In this document: positions 7,773-20,810 of the stretch, one piece after another
Layout: every line of letters begins with the position of its first letter
Numbering within the stretch: the stretch's first letter is position 1
DNA from: WHSW01 sp963851045
GTDB lineage: Bacteria; Actinomycetota; Thermoleophilia; Solirubrobacterales; 70-9
NCBI GenBank assembly: GCA_963851045.1
Contig: CAWKNC010000002.1
Coordinates: 992,001-1,056,000 of the forward strand
Reading direction: 5' to 3'
DNA: 64,000 nt
Notes under the pieces: model-generated
Seen by the model: only the letters and a program-made list of their open reading frames with translations
What the model was told of the DNA's origin: nothing
The model's database searches: none
Translations under genes and position numbers: made by a program

Positions 7773-10175
7773 CTAGTCGGGGCTGGCGCCTCCGGCGGGC
7801 GCCGCGGGGGCTCCGTTGCTTCCGATGTCGGCCGGCGGCGCAGCTGTCTGGTCAGGCGCTTCGTCCGGGGCCGGCTCGGCCGGCGGCTCGGGTGCGGGCG
7901 CCTCGGTCTCGGCTTCAGCGGCGGGCGTCTCGGACGTCGTCGAGGGGACGATCTCCGTGCTCTCGGGGACAGGCACCACCGAGCTCGCCGAATCGTCTTC
8001 GAACTCCTGCCCGGCCTTACGCGCGTCGAGGATCGCGTCGTACGCGGTGATGACCTGGGAGAAGATCAGCGCCGGAAAGGTTCCTCCGTCAACCGGGGCT
8101 CCGGCGAACTCGGTCTCCATCGGCTGGACGGTGTCCGGGTATCCGACCCAGACACACATCGTGACCTTCTCCGTCGCTCCGCAGAACCAGGCGTCTCCGT
8201 TGTCATCCGTTGTCCCGGTCTTCCCCCAGGTCGGGTTGGCGGTCTGAGCCCGGCGGCCGGTTCCAGAGGTGACCACGGTCGAGAGGATCGAGCGCGTCTC
8301 TTCGGCGACGGCGGGGTCGATCACCTGCTTGGCAACGATCTTGTTCTCACCCGAGGCGCCAGTTTCGTCGGGCACCGGGTCACCTTGGTTGTAGTCCTCG
8401 CCGTCGGTGACCTTGACAATCCCAACAGGGCCACCCGCGTTTGCGGCCATTGTGCCCGACAGGCGACGACCGTCCGCGGCGAGCGTGTTGTAGGCATGGG
8501 TCATCTCGAGCGGAGTTACGCCAACCTCCAGCCCGCCGAGGATCAGCGCCGGGTTGTACGGCTCAAACGGGCCGTCGGCGATCGAGTACTCGGTATCGGT
8601 GGAGAGGTTCGTGTCGACACCCATCGCGTTCGCCGTCGCCGCGACGTTTTGCGGGCCGACCTCGGTGCCCAGTTGGGAGTAGACGGAGTTGTCGGAGTAA
8701 GTCGTCGCGTCCGCGATCGAGGCCGACCCAAGGTAGGAGTCGTTGTAGTTGTCGACGCGAAAAACGTCGTTGACGGTCTTCGTCCCCTCGCCGTTCTTCT
8801 TTGGCACCTTGGCCTCGAACGGGATCTGCTGCGGGGAGGAGGTGTAGACCTCACCGCTTGAGCGACCCTGCTCGAGCGCGGTGATGAGGGTGAAGGGCTT
8901 GAACGACGAGCCCGGCTGGCGGTGACCGTTGGTCGCGAGGTTGAACGGCGCCTCTTGATAGCTGGGGCCACCAACCATCGCCCGCACGGCGCCCGTGGTG
9001 TTATCGAGGACCACGAGCGACGCTGTCGGACCAAGACCGGCCAGGGTCGATCCCACAATTTCCTCGGCACGACTCTGAAGCTCGAGGTCAAGGGTGGAGG
9101 TGATCTGCAGGCCGCCACCGAACGCCTCTCCCGAGCCGTAGCGGTCAACGAGCTGCTGGCGCAGCCACGAGGTGAAGTACGGAGCGGCCGAGTTCTCGGC
9201 CGGAGGCTGGATCTGGCTCGCAAGCGGGACGGGCTCGGCCGCGTACGTCTCGTACTCCTCCGAGCCGATGTAACCCTGTTCAACCATGTTCGAGAGAACC
9301 TGGTTGCGGCGCTCGAGCGCGTTCTCGGGGAAGTTCCGGGGCGAGTACGCGCTCGGAGACGAGATGATCCCCGCGAGCAGCGCCGCCTCCCATGGATAGA
9401 GAACCGAGGCGCATGGGGTTGCGCTCACCTCCGCGCCGCCGCAGCCGGCGTGGTTGTAGCCAAAGTAGGTCTTCGCGGCCGCCTCGATGCCGGTCGCTCC
9501 CTCTCCGAAGTAGATCTCGTTGAGGTACTCGGTGAGAATCTTGTCCTTGGTCCAGTTGCGCTCAAGGTGATAGGCGAGGGCGGCTTCACGGAGCTTCTGG
9601 AAGACCGTACGGCTCTCCTGTGCGGCAAGAGCGTTCTTGATGAACTGCTGCGTGATCGTCGACGCGCCCTGTTGCGCCGAACCCGATGCGATGTCGCTGA
9701 CCACGGCGCGGGCAATGCCCTGGAAGTCGACGCCGCGGTGTTCGTAGAAGCGCCGGTCCTCGATCGCGACAACGGCTTCCTTCATCACCGGCGCGATCTC
9801 CTCGCTGTCGTCGAAGATTCGCCCCTGGTTGTTGGTCAGCGTCGCGAGCTTGACCCCATTGACGTCGTAAACGACGGAGTTCTGCGACCGCACGTACTGC
9901 TGGCGGCTCTCCAGGGCCGGCAGATCCTGCGCGACCGCCATCATGATCCCGAAGATCCAGGAGACGAACGCGAGCATCGATAGCCCGACCACGACAACGG
10001 CGAACCGAAGCTTTCGCATGCGGGGCTTCGTTCGCTGGGTGTCGTCAGGCGCTGGGGGCTGGGGGATCAGGCCCCTGCGGCGCAGCCGACGACGTGGCCT
10101 TGGCGACTCCCCCCGCTGGCGGGGCGGGCGCCTGCGGTCGTTGCCGCTGCGGTCATTGTCGGGTCCGGAATCCAT
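7773..10175 (-). CDS. Class A penicillin-binding protein (glycosyltransferase-transpeptidase)
   Basis: This bifunctional enzyme polymerises and cross-links peptidoglycan outside the membrane. The 800-residue protein has a strongly basic, Pro/Arg-rich cytoplasmic tail (about residues 1-55), one membrane helix (FAVVVVGLSMLAFVSWIFG), a GT51 domain (EDRRFYEHRGVDFQGIARA, GASTITQQFIKN) and a transpeptidase domain with SxxK in PGSSFKPFT, SxN in SDNSVYSQL and KTGT in GKTGTTDDNGDAW. The last 80 or so residues are a Pro/Glu/Ala-rich disordered tail. It converges on mpg (2-bp gap) and diverges from tyrS. Confidence 0.95.
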   Translation of the reverse strand: MDSGPDNDRSGNDRRRPPRQRGESPRPRRRLRRRGLIPQPPAPDDTQRTKPRMRKLRFAVVVVGLSMLAFVSWIFGIMMAVAQDLPALESRQQYVRSQNSVVYDVNGVKLATLTNNQGRIFDDSEEIAPVMKEAVVAIEDRRFYEHRGVDFQGIARAVVSDIASGSAQQGASTITQQFIKNALAAQESRTVFQKLREAALAYHLERNWTKDKILTEYLNEIYFGEGATGIEAAAKTYFGYNHAGCGGAEVSATPCASVLYPWEAALLAGIISSPSAYSPRNFPENALERRNQVLSNMVEQGYIGSEEYETYAAEPVPLASQIQPPAENSAAPYFTSWLRQQLVDRYGSGEAFGGGLQITSTLDLELQSRAEEIVGSTLAGLGPTASLVVLDNTTGAVRAMVGGPSYQEAPFNLATNGHRQPGSSFKPFTLITALEQGRSSGEVYTSSPQQIPFEAKVPKKNGEGTKTVNDVFRVDNYNDSYLGSASIADATTYSDNSVYSQLGTEVGPQNVAATANAMGVDTNLSTDTEYSIADGPFEPYNPALILGGLEVGVTPLEMTHAYNTLAADGRRLSGTMAANAGGPVGIVKVTDGEDYNQGDPVPDETGASGENKIVAKQVIDPAVAEETRSILSTVVTSGTGRRAQTANPTWGKTGTTDDNGDAWFCGATEKVTMCVWVGYPDTVQPMETEFAGAPVDGGTFPALIFSQVITAYDAILDARKAGQEFEDDSASSVVPVPESTEIVPSTTSETPAAEAETEAPAPEPPAEPAPDEAPDQTAAPPADIGSNGAPAAPAGGASPD

Positions 10176-10253
10176 CTAGAAGACCGAAGAAGGCTGCCGG
10201 ACGGACGGGCGGTAAGAGCAACGGCGACGCCCGATCGAGCCGACGGCGGAGTC

Positions 10254-10259
10254 TAGCAT
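10254..10259 (+). promoter_or_regulatory. Putative leaderless -10 element of tyrS (TAGCAT)
   Basis: TAGCAT ends 7 nt before the ATG at 10267, so transcription would start at or next to the initiation codon. No ribosome-binding site is present. No convincing -35 box is visible. Confidence 0.45.
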
Positions 10260-10266
10260 TGGGCCC

Positions 10267-11448
10267 ATGGCGACCAGACCGGCCGAGAGCGACATTTCCG
10301 ACCTGCTCCAAGGAGCCGTTGACGTGCTCCCAGAGGGTCGCCTCGCGGAGCAGCTGGCGGAGGGCCGACCGCTGCGCTGCAAGCTCGGGGTCGACCCGAC
10401 CAGCCCAGACATTCACCTTGGTCACTGTGTGGTCCTCACGAGGATGCGCGCGTTTCAGGACGCCGGCCATCTCGTCGTGTTGATCATCGGCGACTACACC
10501 GCACTTGTGGGTGACCCGAGCGGACAGGACTCGACCCGACCCGTGCTGACCGCCGAGCAGATCGAGGCCAACGCCCAGACATACGTCGAGCAGGCGTTCA
10601 AGGTGCTTGACCGCGAGAAGACGGAGCTGCGGCGAAACGGCGAGTGGCTGGACATGCCGAGCGGCGAGCTGTTCGACGTCGTTCGCCGGTTCACGGTGGC
10701 TCGGCTGCTCGAGCGCGACGACTTCACCAACAGGATGGCCGAGGGCAGAGCGATCTCCGTGCTCGAGTTGCTCTATCCGTTGATGCAGGGTTACGACTCG
10801 GTCGCGATCGAGTCCGACATCGAGTTTGGTGGCACCGACCAGAAGTTCAACCTCCTGTTCGGCCGCGACGTCCAAGCCGCCTACGGGCAGCCCCCGCAAT
10901 CGATCCTCACCATGCCGATCCTCCCGGGCACCGACGGCAAGCGCAAGATGAGCAAGTCGTACGGCAACTACGTTGCCGTCAATGACCCGCCCGAGGAGAT
11001 GTTCGGGAAGCTCATGAGCATCCCCGACGAGGTCATGGGCGAGTACTGGCTCTTGCTCCTGGGCGAGGAGTTGAAGGCGAGCCAGCCGCCGAATGAGGCC
11101 AAGCGCGAGCTGGCGCGACGGCTGACCGACCGCTTCTGGGGAGAGGGCGCTGGCACGACGGCCGAGGCGCGCTTCGATCGGATTCACAAACGCGGTGAGC
11201 TTCCTGAAGAGATCCCCGTCTCGAGCCTGGCTCAGCTTGGCTTCGACGGGAAGGAGGTCCATTTGCCCGCCCTCCTGACGGCTCTGTTCGGACTCTCGTC
11301 TAGCGAGGCGCGAAGGCTGATCGGCCAGGGTGCGGTGCGCCTGGGTGGCACTGTGATCGAGGCGACCGTCCTCGACGTTCCGGCCGATTCGCTGGCCGGA
11401 GGCGTGCTTCAGGTTGGCAAGCGCCGCTTCGCGCGCATCGACGCCTGA
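10267..11448 (+). CDS. tyrS: Tyrosine--tRNA ligase
   Basis: This class I aminoacyl-tRNA synthetase charges tRNA-Tyr. The 393-residue protein has HLGH at residues 50-53 (the HIGH motif), the substrate region FGGTDQKFNLLFGRD, KMSKS at residues 227-231 and a C-terminal S4 RNA-binding domain (SSSEARRLIGQGAVRLGG). It is monocistronic, between the divergent PBP gene and the rRNA operon. No T-box leader is present: the upstream gap is only 91 bp and appears to be leaderless. Confidence 0.97.
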   Translation: MATRPAESDISDLLQGAVDVLPEGRLAEQLAEGRPLRCKLGVDPTSPDIHLGHCVVLTRMRAFQDAGHLVVLIIGDYTALVGDPSGQDSTRPVLTAEQIEANAQTYVEQAFKVLDREKTELRRNGEWLDMPSGELFDVVRRFTVARLLERDDFTNRMAEGRAISVLELLYPLMQGYDSVAIESDIEFGGTDQKFNLLFGRDVQAAYGQPPQSILTMPILPGTDGKRKMSKSYGNYVAVNDPPEEMFGKLMSIPDEVMGEYWLLLLGEELKASQPPNEAKRELARRLTDRFWGEGAGTTAEARFDRIHKRGELPEEIPVSSLAQLGFDGKEVHLPALLTALFGLSSSEARRLIGQGAVRLGGTVIEATVLDVPADSLAGGVLQVGKRRFARIDA

Positions 11449-11481
11449 AGGTCTCCGCGCACGCCTGCTACCTTTCCGTGC

Positions 11482-11504
11482 CCGCAGGCCCTCGGGCCTT
11501 GCGG
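11482..11504 (+). terminator. Hairpin downstream of tyrS
   Basis: CCGCAGGCCC pairs with GGGCCTTGCGG with one bulge. It has no T-run and its right arm overlaps the candidate -35 box of the rRNA promoter, so it may end tyrS transcription only weakly. Confidence 0.35.
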
Positions 11505-11528
11505 AAACTGACCCAGCGTGGATATACT
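11499..11528 (+). promoter_or_regulatory. rRNA operon promoter
   Basis: TTGCGG (11499-11504), an 18-bp spacer and TATACT (11523-11528) form the best -35/-10 pair in the window and lie about 290 bp before the 16S gene. Confidence 0.65.
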
Positions 11529-11814
11529 CGCTGGTCGCACTTGAGGCGGTTCGGGCGAGGAAACCCCTCGACCGGCACCCCGCGGTCTTTGAAAACTGAG
11601 CAGCGTGCGATCCGAGGGCTTTCGAGCTCGCGGATCAGACGGTCCGACCCATCGCCGGCGCAGTGCCGCGCGGTGGGCAAGCCAAACCCGTCATATCGTC
11701 GGTGGGTATTTGTGTACTCCACCGACATGAGATGTGACATCTCTTCGTATTCAATTGACAGAGGCACCATCACCGGATGACTTCGGTGATGGATTTGAAA
11801 CCCTCAAGTCACTT
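11529..11814 (+). other. rRNA leader with pre-16S processing stem
   Basis: No gene lies here. Positions 11582-11606 are complementary to 13452-13476 in the spacer at 23 of 25 positions, enclosing the 16S gene in a long stem typical of RNase III processing. A local 9-bp hairpin CCATCACCG/CGGTGATGG lies at 11767-11792, and a GAGATGT/ACATCTC hairpin lies at about 11729-11743. Confidence 0.7.
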
Positions 11815-13361
<1,547 letters not shown>

Positions 13362-13619
13362 CTAGGGAGACATTCTCTAGATGTCGACCGGACCTGCATC
13401 CATAAGCGGTATTGGCTACCGCGGGATGTGTCGTCGGCTCAGCCGGCGTCGACGCTGCTCAGTTTTGAGAGACCGCCAGGCGGGAGTCCCCCGCCGGCCG
13501 ACCTCGGCGGAGCTTGAAAACTGCACCCAAGTAAAAGTAAAAGGGTATTCACCCACAATTACCTTCGGGTGGTTGTGGGACCTCTGCGTTTCGCCTTCGG
13601 GTTGAACGCGGAGCTCACC
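13362..13619 (+). other. 16S-23S spacer without tRNA genes
   Basis: The spacer is about 258 bp. I see no tRNA-Ile or tRNA-Ala cloverleaf. It carries the right arm of the 16S processing stem (13452-13476) and the left arm of the 23S stem (13509-13548). The latter is complementary to 16627-16666, with 18 of 20 pairs in its inner half. Confidence 0.8.
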
Positions 13620-16618
<2,999 letters not shown>

Positions 16619-16711
16619 GTTGATTTTTACCCGTTTACTTCTACGAGGGTGCAGTTTTGAAGCCCCGCGAGGCACCGGGCGGCTCAGTTGTAGCCGTGCG
16701 GTCTCGACCAT
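16619..16711 (+). other. 23S-5S spacer with right arm of the 23S processing stem
   Basis: Positions 16627-16666 pair with 13509-13548 in the 16S-23S spacer. No gene is present. Confidence 0.65.
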
Positions 16712-16827
16712 TTTCGGTGGTCATAGCGAGGGGGAAACACCTCTTCCCATTCCGAACAGAGCAGTTAAGCCCCTCAGCGCCGATGGTACTTGGGACTCGC
16801 GTCCCTGGGAGAGTAGGTCGCCGCCGT
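16712..16827 (+). rRNA. rrf: 5S ribosomal RNA
   Basis: TTTCGGTGGTCATAGCGAGG at the 5' side, CATTCCGAACAGAGCAGTTAAG in the middle (loop B/C region) and GGGAGAGTAGGTCGCCGCC at the 3' end are typical of 5S rRNA. The length is about 116 nt. Confidence 0.95.
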
Positions 16828-16837
16828 TTCTTTATTC

Positions 16838-16866
16838 AAAGAGCCGCCCGTGGGGCGGCTCTTTTT
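16838..16866 (+). terminator. rRNA operon terminator (factor-independent)
   Basis: AAAGAGCCGCCC pairs with GGGCGGCTCTTT around a GTG loop and is followed by further T. It also sits just after the stop of the opposing small SOS gene, so it may end both transcripts. Confidence 0.9.
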
Positions 16867-16870
16867 CGTT

Positions 16871-17080
16871 CTAGCGGCGCGCGAGGTGCGCTTCTGCGAG
16901 GCAGGCTGCGCGGAAGCGTGGCGTCGTGCAGCCGCGGCGCGACGGCTTGGCGTGGCTGGCGGTGCGCCGGCGTCCGCAGGGGGCGTCCGTTAGCTCGACC
17001 TGCTCGAGTCCGTACTCGCCGAGGGTGGCGAATTCGATGGCCAGGTCGACGGCTCCGAGAACTCTCTGGCTGAGGCTCAT
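16871..17080 (-). CDS. Small protein with its own LexA box, function unknown
   Basis: This encodes 69 residues beginning MSLSQRVLGAVDLAIEFATL. The ATG at 17080 has AAGGAGA 5 nt upstream, a strong ribosome-binding site, and a perfect LexA box (GAACATACGTTC, 17131-17142) lies 50 bp further up. The N-terminal 35 residues look like one amphipathic helix followed by an acidic turn (GEYGLEQVELTD). The C-terminal half is Arg/Cys/His-rich and basic. There is no membrane segment, unlike many SOS division inhibitors. It lies 118 bp after dnaE2 and ends at the rRNA terminator. I do not recognise a family. It may be a DNA-, clamp- or polymerase-binding SOS accessory. Confidence 0.7.
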   Translation of the reverse strand: MSLSQRVLGAVDLAIEFATLGEYGLEQVELTDAPCGRRRTASHAKPSRRGCTTPRFRAACLAEAHLARR

Positions 17081-17130
17081 ATTGGTCTCCTTGATCTTCA
17101 CGCTGGGCAGGCTAAGAACGGCTTCGGACA

Positions 17131-17142
17131 GAACATACGTTC
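17131..17142 (-). promoter_or_regulatory. LexA (SOS) box upstream of the small gene
   Basis: GAACATACGTTC is a perfect match to the Gram-positive/actinobacterial GAAC-N4-GTTC operator, between dnaE2 and the 69-residue gene. Confidence 0.85.
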
Positions 17143-17198
17143 TGCAAGCGAAGTTGCATGGAAGTGCCGAGAAACGGCATGGGTAAGCGGTAAGGGCG

Positions 17199-20100
17199 TC
17201 ATTGACGGCGCCCGAAGCTGTGCGGTTTCGGTGCAACGACCGCGATCTCACGAACGGGGCTCGCGGAGCCACCGGCGGCGGCCACGGCGGGCAGCTCGTC
17301 GGTCTCGATGCGTGCGGCCTCAGGCTCGCCTGCTGGCTCAATCGTGCGGATCTCAGCGCCGGCGCCGGACGCCGGCACGGTCAGGCGCGTAACCGAGTGC
17401 GCGAGGATGTTGATTACGCCCTCACGGCGCTCCAAACGGCCACTGATGAGCGCGAAGGACGCTGTGCGCACGGCGAGGCGGCAGCGCTCATAAACAGGCG
17501 GCGGGACGATGACATTTGCCACGCCGCGCTCGTCCTCGAGCAGCATGAAGACGATTCCCTTCGCGGTCGCCGGCCGCTGGCGCGCGACGACCATGCCGGC
17601 GATCTCGAGCTCGGTGCCGTCGCCGATCGTCGCCAGATCACCGGTGCGCGCAACGCCGTCGCCGAGTTCTTCACGCATCACCTCGAGTGGATGTTCGCCA
17701 AGCGTGACCCCGGTGGATGAGTAGTCGGCGACGATCCGTTCCCACGAGTCGAGCGGGCGCAGCTCCGGCGGCGCGGGCAGCGGCAGCGGCAGCGCGAGCT
17801 GCGCATGGCCTCGGCGTTTTCCTCGCCGAGTCGTCTCGCTGCCGCGAGCGATGCCCAATTGCCAGAGCTCCTCGCGGCGCAGCGCTCTGTTCCCTTCAAG
17901 ACCCAGTGATTCGCACGCCCCGGCCCAGGCCAGGCGCTGCAGGCCGTCGCGGCCCATCGCGGAGCGCGAGGCGAGGTCGGCGAGGTCGCGGTATCGGCCG
18001 TCTCGCTCACGTTCACCTACGAGCGCCCGAATTTCGTCGGCGACGACTCCCTTGATGTAGCCGAGACCGATTCGCACGGCCGGCTCCCCATGACCACGCG
18101 GTTCGACCGTGCATTCCGCGCCGCTTGCGTTGACATCCACGGGCCTGACCTCGATTCCGCGCCGCTGTGCCTCATGGGCAAGCGAATCGGGCGGGTAGAA
18201 GCCCATCGGCTGCTCGTTGAACAGCGCGCAGAGAAGCTCCGGGCCGTAGTGAACGCGCAGCCAGGTCGACTGGTATGCGAGCAGGCCGAAGGCGGCTGAA
18301 TGCGACTTCGGAAAGCCGAAGCCCGAGAACCCGCGAACCTGCTCGAAAACGCGTTCGGCAAGCGCGCGATCGACGCCGCGTCCGACCGCTCCGGTGACGA
18401 AGCGTTCGCCGTAGGCGTTTATCGCTTCCTCTGAGCGTTTGCGGCTCATCGCCCGCCGCAGGCCCTCGGCCTCGCCCGCCGTGAAGCCCGCAAGCGCCAT
18501 CGCCACCTGAATCACCTGGTCCTGGAAGACGATCGCGCCTAGCGTGTCGGCGAGGATCGGCTCGAGATCGGGATGCTCGTAGGGAATTTCGAAGTCGGGA
18601 TCCTCGCGCAAGCGCTTGCGCCGCTCGAGATAGGGGTGGACCGCGCCGCCCTGGATCGGCCCTGGACGGACCAATGCCACCTGGACGACGATGTCGTCGA
18701 GCGTTTCGGGCAGGCTGCGAGGCAGCATCTGCATCTGGGCCCGGCTCTCGATCTGAAATACCCCGGTGGTCTCGGCCGCGCGGATCGCCTCAAAGGTGGG
18801 CTCGTCGTCGAGCGGGATGCGCGAGAGGTCGATGCGCTCATTACGCGCCTCGGCGACCATCTCGACACAGCGTTCAACCGCCGAGAGCATGCCGAGGCCA
18901 AGCAGGTCGATCTTCAAGAAGCCGGCGTCGGCGCAGGAGTCCTTGTCCCACTGCACGATCTGGCGACCTTCCATAGCCGCCGGCTGCACCGGGCAGAGAT
19001 CGATCAGCGGCCTGGTCGACAGCACCATCCCGCCGGGATGCTGGGAGATGTGGCGCGGCAAGCCCCAGGCCTCGCGCGCAAGTCGCGCGAGACAGCGCCA
19101 GCGCGGCGACGCCGCTCGTCCGGCGCCGATTGCCTCGGCTATATCGCGCTCGATCTCCTCGCCGCGCGAGTAGACGTCGGCGATTCCCGCGACCCGCTCG
19201 ATCTCGCCCGCCGGGAGCCCCAGAACCTTGCCGAAGTCGCGGACCGCTCCGCGCGAGCGATAGCTGGCGAATGTCGAGACCAGCGCCGCCCGTTCGTGTC
19301 CGTAACGCTCGTGGACGCGCGGGATCAGCTTTTCGCGGATATCCCGGGGAAAGTCGAGGTCGATGTCGGGCATCTCGGTGACCTCGTCATTGAGAAAGCG
19401 GCCCAAGAAGAGCCCGGCGTGAACGGGGTCGACGTGCGAGAGGCCGGTCAAATAACAGACGACCGAGCTGACACTGGAGCCGCGACCACGGCCTGGCGGC
19501 AGCAGCGATCGCGCTGATTCCGGTCCCCGGACCTCAGCCGCGACCTCGCGCGCAAGCTCGAGCAGATCGAAGTGGAGAAGAAAGAAGCCGGAGAGCCCGA
19601 GGCCGGCGATCACGCGCAGCTCCTCGTCGAGACGCCGCTCCGCCTCGCGAATATGGGCACTGCCGTCATAGCGCAGCGCCATCCGCCCGCGACAGATCTG
19701 GGCAAGAGTGGTGTCGGCGTCGGGATCCTCCGAGCCGGGGTAGCGGTAGCCGATCTCGGAGGTGAGATCGAAGCGCAGGCGGTCGGCGAGCCTTGCGCTC
19801 TCGGCAACTGCCTCCGGGTGCTCGGCAAAGCGCGTCGCCATCGCCGCCGGCGTTTCGAGCACCGAGCTCGTGTTCCCACGACGAAGGGGTTCGGACTCCT
19901 CGAGCGTGGTTCGGGTGCGAACCGCGACGAGTGCGTCCTGGAGTTCGGCGCGGCCGCGGTCGTGGCTGTGGACGTTGCCGGTCGCGACGCAGCTGACACC
20001 GAGGCTCTCGGCAAGGGATCGCAGGGCGCGGTTTCGAGCACGGTCGTGGCGCCACAGCGGTCGCTGTAGTTCGACCCGCAGGCGGTCGCGGCCGAAGATC

Positions 20101-20552
20101 TTCAACAGCCGACCCCCGCGATCGACGGCGTCGCCGAGGGCCCCTTCGCGAGCGCAGCCGGTGAGACAGACCAGGCCCTCGCTGTGACGCTCGAGCGAGT
20201 CCAGACTGAGGACGGGGGGGAGGGGCTCGCGGTCCAGATGCGGTCTGGTCTCGGCGTGCGCCTCGCTGAGCAGGCGGCAGAGGTTGTGCCAACCGGTCGC
20301 CGATTCGACCAGGGCTGTGAGGTGGAAATTCCCGGCCGCGTCGCGTATCGAGAGCTCAGCGCCGTGGATCGGACGCAGGGGCAGGTCGCGGCAGGCCTGC
20401 GCGAGCTCCATCGCACCACAGACGTTGTCGTGATCGGTCAGCGCCAGCGTCTCGTAGCCGTACTCGGCCGCTCGCATCGCGAGCTCATGCGGCAGCGAGG
20501 CGCCATCGCAGAACGAATACGAGGAATGGGCGTGCAGCTCGGCGGCGTACAT
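17199..20552 (-). CDS. dnaE2: Error-prone DNA polymerase DnaE2 (ImuC)
   Basis: This C-family polymerase carries out SOS translesion synthesis as part of the mutasome. The 1117-residue protein starts with a PHP domain (MYAAELHAHSSYSF; ALTDHDNVCG), has the catalytic aspartates in MPDIDLDFPRDIR, the fingers segment FGFPKSHSAAFG and a C-terminal OB domain (ELEIAGMVVARQRP). The start is ATG at 20552, overlapping the stop of the preceding gene by ATGA. The open frame extends further upstream but that extension is Arg-rich noise over the DUF6504-like gene. It should be co-transcribed with imuB from the LexA-controlled promoter at 22069. Confidence 0.95.
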   Translation of the reverse strand: MYAAELHAHSSYSFCDGASLPHELAMRAAEYGYETLALTDHDNVCGAMELAQACRDLPLRPIHGAELSIRDAAGNFHLTALVESATGWHNLCRLLSEAHAETRPHLDREPLPPVLSLDSLERHSEGLVCLTGCAREGALGDAVDRGGRLLKIFGRDRLRVELQRPLWRHDRARNRALRSLAESLGVSCVATGNVHSHDRGRAELQDALVAVRTRTTLEESEPLRRGNTSSVLETPAAMATRFAEHPEAVAESARLADRLRFDLTSEIGYRYPGSEDPDADTTLAQICRGRMALRYDGSAHIREAERRLDEELRVIAGLGLSGFFLLHFDLLELAREVAAEVRGPESARSLLPPGRGRGSSVSSVVCYLTGLSHVDPVHAGLFLGRFLNDEVTEMPDIDLDFPRDIREKLIPRVHERYGHERAALVSTFASYRSRGAVRDFGKVLGLPAGEIERVAGIADVYSRGEEIERDIAEAIGAGRAASPRWRCLARLAREAWGLPRHISQHPGGMVLSTRPLIDLCPVQPAAMEGRQIVQWDKDSCADAGFLKIDLLGLGMLSAVERCVEMVAEARNERIDLSRIPLDDEPTFEAIRAAETTGVFQIESRAQMQMLPRSLPETLDDIVVQVALVRPGPIQGGAVHPYLERRKRLREDPDFEIPYEHPDLEPILADTLGAIVFQDQVIQVAMALAGFTAGEAEGLRRAMSRKRSEEAINAYGERFVTGAVGRGVDRALAERVFEQVRGFSGFGFPKSHSAAFGLLAYQSTWLRVHYGPELLCALFNEQPMGFYPPDSLAHEAQRRGIEVRPVDVNASGAECTVEPRGHGEPAVRIGLGYIKGVVADEIRALVGERERDGRYRDLADLASRSAMGRDGLQRLAWAGACESLGLEGNRALRREELWQLGIARGSETTRRGKRRGHAQLALPLPLPAPPELRPLDSWERIVADYSSTGVTLGEHPLEVMREELGDGVARTGDLATIGDGTELEIAGMVVARQRPATAKGIVFMLLEDERGVANVIVPPPVYERCRLAVRTASFALISGRLERREGVINILAHSVTRLTVPASGAGAEIRTIEPAGEPEAARIETDELPAVAAAGGSASPVREIAVVAPKPHSFGRRQ

Positions 20553-20797
20553 CAGGCGCGCTGCTCGAACCAGCGGCCGGCCTCGGGTGGTTCGGCGGGT
20601 TCGCGGAAGACGACGAGGTTGCGCCCGCCGTCGAGGATCACCTCGAAATAGCGTCTTTGCAGGGCCTTTGGTGTCCACCAACGGTCCTCCACGAGCCACT
20701 CCTCGCGGATTGCCTCGACCGCAACCCCGGCGATCGCCTCCGGAATTCCGCTCGCGTCTGCGACGACGGAAATCGGCTTGGGCCAATAGAGATTCAA
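20552..20797 (-). CDS. DUF6504-like small protein between imuB and dnaE2
   Basis: This 81-residue protein begins MNLYWPKPISVVADASG and contains the core EEWLVEDRWWTPKALQRRYF followed by FEVILDGGRNLVVFRE. The pattern of Trp/Tyr-rich strands and its position between imuB and dnaE2 fit the DUF6504 family of mutasome-associated proteins. It is 13 bp after imuB and overlaps dnaE2 by ATGA, so the three genes are co-translated. The function is unknown; an accessory role in the mutasome is inferred from context. Confidence 0.8.
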   Translation of the reverse strand: MNLYWPKPISVVADASGIPEAIAGVAVEAIREEWLVEDRWWTPKALQRRYFEVILDGGRNLVVFREPAEPPEAGRWFEQRA

Positions 20798-20810
20798 AGA
20801 TCCACCGACG

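Noticed and set aside
10176..10266. T-box riboswitch before tyrS
   Set aside because: The gap is too short, has no T-box core sequence and appears leaderless.
11586..11600. BoxA-like antitermination site in the rRNA leader
   Set aside because: The TTTGAAAACTGAG segment is explained better as one arm of the 16S processing stem, because its complement lies in the spacer.
13362..13619. tRNA-Ile/tRNA-Ala in the 16S-23S spacer
   Set aside because: No anticodon stem or T-loop GTTCRA pattern with matching acceptor arms was found.
20553..20786. N-terminal extension of DnaE2 by 78 residues
   Set aside because: The extension is Arg-rich, lacks homology and overlaps the DUF6504-like gene; the PHP domain begins at ATG 20552.
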